Of a DNA stretch of 64,000 bases, positions 63,901 through 64,000 are shown piece after piece. Below the pieces are notes generated by a model, which worked only from the letters and a program-made list of their open reading frames with translations, searched no databases and had not been told where the DNA came from. Location: the NCBI RefSeq assembly GCF_004104075.1, contig NZ_QOVK01000001.1, positions 682,001 through 746,000 on the forward strand. Reading direction: 5' to 3'. Positions within the stretch are counted from its first letter, which is position 1. The number at the start of each line of letters is the position of its first letter. The translations under genes and the position numbers were made by a program. Origin of the DNA: Leeuwenhoekiella polynyae. GTDB taxonomy: Bacteria; Bacteroidota; Bacteroidia; Flavobacteriales; Flavobacteriaceae.

Positions 63901-64000
63901 ACGAATACTTTTAGATACAAACAACTATCACTTTCGGCGCAGTTTAGTTATGCAATAGGAAATGACCTATTATGGTTCTCACAGTCACGAAGTATAAACT
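60928..64000 (+). CDS. SusC/RagA-family TonB-dependent receptor with STN signalling domain, 3' end cut
   Basis: The open frame from the ATG at 60928 runs off the right edge (about 1024 codons visible, no stop). It has a signal region (to ~residue 45), an STN secretin/TonB N-terminal domain (VTLNLNHVSVQEVLEQIEES and on, ~50-112), a carboxypeptidase-regulatory-like domain (~140-212), a TonB-box region (EEMSEVVVIGYG at ~212-223), a plug (AAAIYGSRAANGVIVITT) and much of the barrel. The STN domain is the usual trait of receptors that signal to FecR and the ECF sigma. The substrate is not known, because the SusD and enzyme genes lie beyond the edge. Confidence 0.92.
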   Translation, partial: MKIPICTRHVMSCFQQHSLAMKLTTLLLFASLFSLQANSYSQRLKVTLNLNHVSVQEVLEQIEESTAYKFIYNVKTFDTDKLLNINFNEEEIQVVLDQILASTHTDYVIRKNLIVLKPSPQVAVSALIEASKNAMQMQITGTVQDSKGVMLPGVTVKIKDSQKGVSTDFDGNYSITADPEATLVFSYVGFETLETTIDGRNQIDITLKESLEEMSEVVVIGYGQVKKENITGSVGIVDMESFQNQAPTINIDQGLQGLVAGVNVSSPSGQPGSASKIRIRGTTSLFGSNQPLYVIDGIPVVSESNIPIGGTEGGNLGQELDNQGLSTPIGNINPSDIKSITVLKDASAAAIYGSRAANGVIVITTKQGTKDGKTQFEFSASTTVQNTPTLDVLNADQFKDVWLTAVNNSSSTDAFSQSIRDGSYFGTANTNWEEELNPSNQVSSNYNLSIRGGNATTQYSTSMSALNEQGALEGAARKRYTLNLNLNTKATEKWSFGTRLQTTYSDQDAADSGLFDRIYVYRPDLPVFDEEGNYSFSDGYNLENPKALSQAVNSNKTFLFLGTFFTQLELVEGLKAETRLSINYNTGKQNSYYPEFLSRGGWSRLQGDGDGYAQDSRAESSVVQWNSNLTYSKTFNDLHSIESVLGTTFEKVSSSYNKAFGEGYSNGVLSNVSSATSSNGGLSTSQGSGLHSYFGRVHYDYDDRYLLTLLGRVDGSSKFAVENKYAFFPAAAVAWRATEESFLKNNKTLNNLKFKASLGTTGQQDFGAYQWRTLYETYFYAGSAVILTQLGNDKLKWETTQQLDFGIEFGLLNNRISGELGYYEKNTKDAIFNVIPPGNTGSGTILANVGETQNKGLELLVNFNVIRAKDFSWDLRINATKNSNKLVKISDDYKDDEGFVTGIPGNGGRLREGSPIGLIYGYVAEGIFQDQVTIDGLNSSAPGGVYQDEETSPGDIRFKDISGPDGIPDGIISSFDQQVIGDARPDVYGGFTNTFRYKQLSLSAQFSYAIGNDLLWFSQSRSIN

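Noticed and set aside
1-64000. Mobile elements, CRISPR arrays, tRNA or rRNA genes
   Set aside because: I looked for transposase or integrase motifs, regularly spaced repeats, tRNA-like cloverleaf ends and rRNA stretches and saw none that I could support.

Overview
The window looks like chromosomal DNA of a marine member of the Flavobacteriaceae (Bacteroidetes). It is A+T-rich. It carries two SusC-type TonB receptors, one with a SusD partner, and many Bacteroidetes lipoproteins. Several promoter regions contain the Bacteroidetes -7 box TAnnTTTG. Some genes, such as bshA and the WecA/aminotransferase/CapD-like trio, are typical of the group. I see no rRNA, tRNA, CRISPR array, integrase, transposase or prophage gene, and the genus cannot be fixed from this stretch alone.

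Layout. 1-2.2 kb: end of an operon with an HdrC-like Fe-S membrane protein (cut by the left edge), a small HAD protein and an HdrB-like CCG protein. 2.3-7 kb: a conserved 161-aa protein, a GH3-beta-lactamase fusion and bshA. 7-13 kb: a small barrel protein, a 975-aa FAD/Fe-S dehydrogenase, an aldose-epimerase-like protein and an OsmC protein. 13.1-17.1 kb: a polysaccharide-initiation block (WecA-like, PLP aminotransferase, CapD-like) facing a CpsB-type PHP phosphatase.

17.2-31.1 kb is the most coherent system: a complete beta-1,3-glucan (laminarin) utilisation locus. A membrane-spanning propeller/LuxR regulator is followed by SusC, SusD, a surface glycan-binding lipoprotein with duplicated C-terminal modules, a GH16 lipoprotein, a GH3 beta-glucosidase and a second GH16 lipoprotein. 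Phased direct repeats and a distant inverted repeat lie in the susC leader and are candidate operators.

31-36 kb holds an FAD oxidoreductase, small unknown proteins and a GH28 lipoprotein. 35.6-46.5 kb contains TldD (with a Tat-like leader) and TldE. These are followed by a five-gene MoxR-DUF58-BatA-type membrane cluster headed by a DUF4159 protein. 47-50.6 kb holds a nitroreductase/HxlR divergent pair with repeated operators, then a Fur-family regulator and a Zn/Cd-type P-ATPase. 50.6-57.1 kb is a minus-strand series: LolA-like protein, ABC-2 permease and ATPase, DUF748, barstar-like protein, lipoprotein and DUF1080. After about 1.5 kb that is mostly non-coding, the window ends in an ECF sigma, FecR anti-sigma and STN-SusC signalling set, the start of a second glycan-uptake locus cut by the right edge.

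The least explained items are the TldDE/MoxR neighbourhood, a pair of paralogous ~135-aa orphan proteins at 33.2 and 57.6 kb, and the putative operators. I found nothing that clearly amounts to a wholly new system.
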